Shown here piece by piece: positions 62,612 through 64,000 of a stretch of DNA of 64,000 nt. Position 1 is the stretch's first letter; each line of letters starts with the position of its first letter. Under the pieces are notes generated by a model. It saw only the letters and a list, made by a program, of their open reading frames with translations, had not been told where the DNA came from and did not search any database. The translations under genes were made by a program, and so were the position numbers. Source of the stretch: an uncultured Acidobacteriia bacterium (GTDB taxonomy: Bacteria; Acidobacteriota; Terriglobia; Bryobacterales; Bryobacteraceae). The stretch spans positions 1 through 64,000 of the forward strand of contig CAIQWJ010000097.1 in the NCBI GenBank assembly GCA_903875575.1, read 5' to 3'.

Positions 62612-62618
62612 TTCTCGA

Positions 62619-63053
62619 TTATATTTCATAAATTGCCGGGCGGAAGATCTCCATGTGTTTTGTGGGATCGGCCAGTTCGGTGAAGCCGAAGCGCCGGTAG
62701 AGTTCGTGGGCGTCGCGTGTGGCAAGGGCGAAGCGGCGGAGGCCCTGTAGATCGGGGTGGGCACAGACGCATTCCATCATCCAGACGGCGAGACCGCGCC
62801 CGCGATACGCTTCGAGCACGTAGACATCGGCAAGATAGGCGTAGGTTGCGTGGTCCGTGATGACGCGGGCAAAGCCGATCTGCTCGGTACCGTCAAACAG
62901 GCCGAAGCAGAGGGAATTCCGGATGGAGCGTTCGACGGTCTCGATCGGGATGCCTTTGGCCCAATACGAAGTGGACAGGTACGCGTGGATGGCATCGAGA
63001 TCAAAGCACGCAGGGTCCGAACTGACCGTGAAGGTGTCGCGTCTTTGCAGCAT
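62619..63053 (-). CDS. GNAT-family N-acetyltransferase
   Basis: A 144-residue acetyltransferase. The acetyl-CoA loop is VLEAYRGRGLAVWMMECV (Q/RxxGxG/A pattern as RGRGLA) at about 81-98. The N-terminal HAYLSTSYWAKGIPIETVER and the end ALATRDAHELYRRFGFTELA are typical of single-domain GNAT proteins that acylate small amines or peptides. The target is not known. It lies between sppA and the duplicated-domain gene on the same strand, with 7- and 15-base gaps. Confidence 0.85.
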   Translation of the reverse strand: MLQRRDTFTVSSDPACFDLDAIHAYLSTSYWAKGIPIETVERSIRNSLCFGLFDGTEQIGFARVITDHATYAYLADVYVLEAYRGRGLAVWMMECVCAHPDLQGLRRFALATRDAHELYRRFGFTELADPTKHMEIFRPAIYEI

Positions 63054-63068
63054 GGCTGACTGATCCGG

Positions 63069-64000
63069 CTAATGGAATTCGATCGAGTAGGGCATCATAC
63101 GCATCATGCCGCCGCGCATCCAGATGCGGAGCCGGCTATCTTTCATAGCGGCACGCAGCGGTTCCAGACCGGCGCGACCCAGCATGGCATCCATGCCGTC
63201 ACTGCCGCTCGCCTGCAGCAGGTAGTCGAGGAGCGAACGCTTCGACGGATACAACACCAGGCTGACGCGGTTGGAAGTGGGGATCTTCGCCAGTTGACGC
63301 GCCTTACCGATGGCGGCGTCGATACCGCCCATCTCATCCACCAGACCTTTATCCTTCGCCTGATTGCCGAGCCAGACGCGGCCCTGAGCTACAGCTTCGA
63401 TATCGGCTACCGGCTTGTTCCGGGCTTTGGAGACTTTGGCGAGGAAGTCGTCATAGGTGGCGTCGATGCCTTCTTTGAGCTTGGCGCGGCCTTCCGGAGT
63501 GAGCGAGGCGTAGTCGGAATCGATCATCGCGAACTTGCCGCGGCTGACGGAATCCTTGGTGATGCCGAGTTTGTCGTAGAGGCCCTTCAGATTCGCCTTG
63601 CCGAAGACGACGCCGATGGAGCCCGTAATGGTACCCGGATACGCAATGATCGGGCTGCCGGTCATCGCCATGTAATAGCCGCCGGAAGCGGCTTCATCCG
63701 CCATGGAAATCACCAGCGGCTTCTTCGCCGCCAGTTTGTTCAGTGCTCGCCACATATCGCCCGACGCCACCACTTCCCCGCCCGGCGAGTTGATGCGGAT
63801 GATAGCGGCCTTCACGGAAGTATCGTCGCCCACTTTTTCGATCATGCGATCGAAGGCACCGGATTGCAGGCCGTTGGTATCGCCATCTTCGCCGCGCGCG
63901 ATGCTGCCTTCACCCACCACGAAGGCGATCTGATCCTGCGCGCCAAGGCCGGCAGAGGCATCGGTCACTTTGGCGTAATCGTGCTCGGTTACTTTCTTTA
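63069..64000 (-). CDS. sppA: Signal peptide peptidase SppA, N-terminal part outside the window
   Basis: The C-terminal 310 codons of an SppA-type (S49) membrane protease that degrades leftover signal peptides. The frame is open to the right edge, and the start lies beyond it. The nucleophile Ser lies in MADEAASGGYYMAMTGSPII, followed by GTITGSIGVVFGKANLKGLY and the likely general-base Lys region GITKDSVSRGKFA. The preceding RINSPGGEVVASGDMWRAL strand binds substrate. The residues AKVTDASAGLGAQDQIAFVV near the cut fit the two-domain (67K) type, whose second half holds Ser. Confidence 0.9.
   Translation of the reverse strand, partial: KKVTEHDYAKVTDASAGLGAQDQIAFVVGEGSIARGEDGDTNGLQSGAFDRMIEKVGDDTSVKAAIIRINSPGGEVVASGDMWRALNKLAAKKPLVISMADEAASGGYYMAMTGSPIIAYPGTITGSIGVVFGKANLKGLYDKLGITKDSVSRGKFAMIDSDYASLTPEGRAKLKEGIDATYDDFLAKVSKARNKPVADIEAVAQGRVWLGNQAKDKGLVDEMGGIDAAIGKARQLAKIPTSNRVSLVLYPSKRSLLDYLLQASGSDGMDAMLGRAGLEPLRAAMKDSRLRIWMRGGMMRMMPYSIEFH

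Overview
This is a GC-rich, densely coded chromosomal window from a free-living Gram-negative heterotroph. The best lineage evidence points to Acidobacteriota, close to the Bryobacter/Solibacter group. It includes a remnant of the TIGR03435-type protein family that is expanded in Solibacter, a 1150-residue Oar-like TonB receptor with a carboxypeptidase-regulatory plug-side domain, a PEP-CTERM protein, a Ser/Thr kinase with a membrane C-terminus, and many small secreted TPR proteins. This placement is by recognition of families, not by a computed tree. No rRNA, tRNA, CRISPR array or intact insertion sequence was seen, and no gene-free stretch exceeds about 300 bases.

Layout. 0-5 kb: a partial acidobacterial-type small protein, an RnfD/NqrB-like membrane protein fused to Sel1 repeats, and a tightly overlapped DinB - M28 peptidase - TauE/SafE operon. 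5-7.5 kb: a small protein whose 3' end is duplicated downstream, then a Fic - methyltransferase operon with two 34-bp direct repeats at its start. 7.5-16 kb: aconitase, a PEP-CTERM/protease-like double reading frame, a frameshifted crcB, an FCD-type GntR regulator, fabG and a UbiD-type decarboxylase. 16-19.4 kb: an accessory patch with a DUF4288 protein, a decayed nucleotidyltransferase, a methyltransferase, a VOC protein, a DUF4405 membrane protein with an Arg/Gly-rich partner, and a nucleotidyltransferase-fold protein.

19.4-37.4 kb is a sugar region: rhamnulokinase plus a rhamnose-type ABC importer (ATPase, permease, permease fused in frame to a binding protein), a FIST/GGDEF signalling pair, tagaturonate epimerase, a hexuronate MFS transporter, a LysR regulator with a clear 25-bp dyad upstream, the Oar-like receptor, uronate isomerase and an SDR dehydrogenase. 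Rhamnose plus galacturonate is the repeating unit of rhamnogalacturonan I, so these genes may together serve pectin breakdown products (inference).

37.7-64 kb: housekeeping and envelope genes. These are a VOC protein, an MFS exporter, a membrane protein, a ClpS variant, a sugar transferase lacking its catalytic Asp-Glu pair, AddAB, a membrane Ser/Thr kinase, an Rpn-like nuclease, clpX, two paralogous TPR proteins, a sirohydrochlorin-chelatase/flavin-reductase/NuoI/CysE run, a vapBC module beside the TIGR03435 remnant, clpP, a duplicated-domain secreted protein, a GNAT and a partial SppA.

No single locus is clearly a new defence or mobile system. The most unusual items are the sugar transferase with a lost catalytic dyad, the two cases where a stop codon is missing between neighbouring genes, the Fic-methyltransferase operon with its repeats, the non-canonical ClpS and the LysR dyad in the pectin-type region. 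Two genes (crcB and the FIST gene) carry single-base frameshifts that could be real or sequencing errors.
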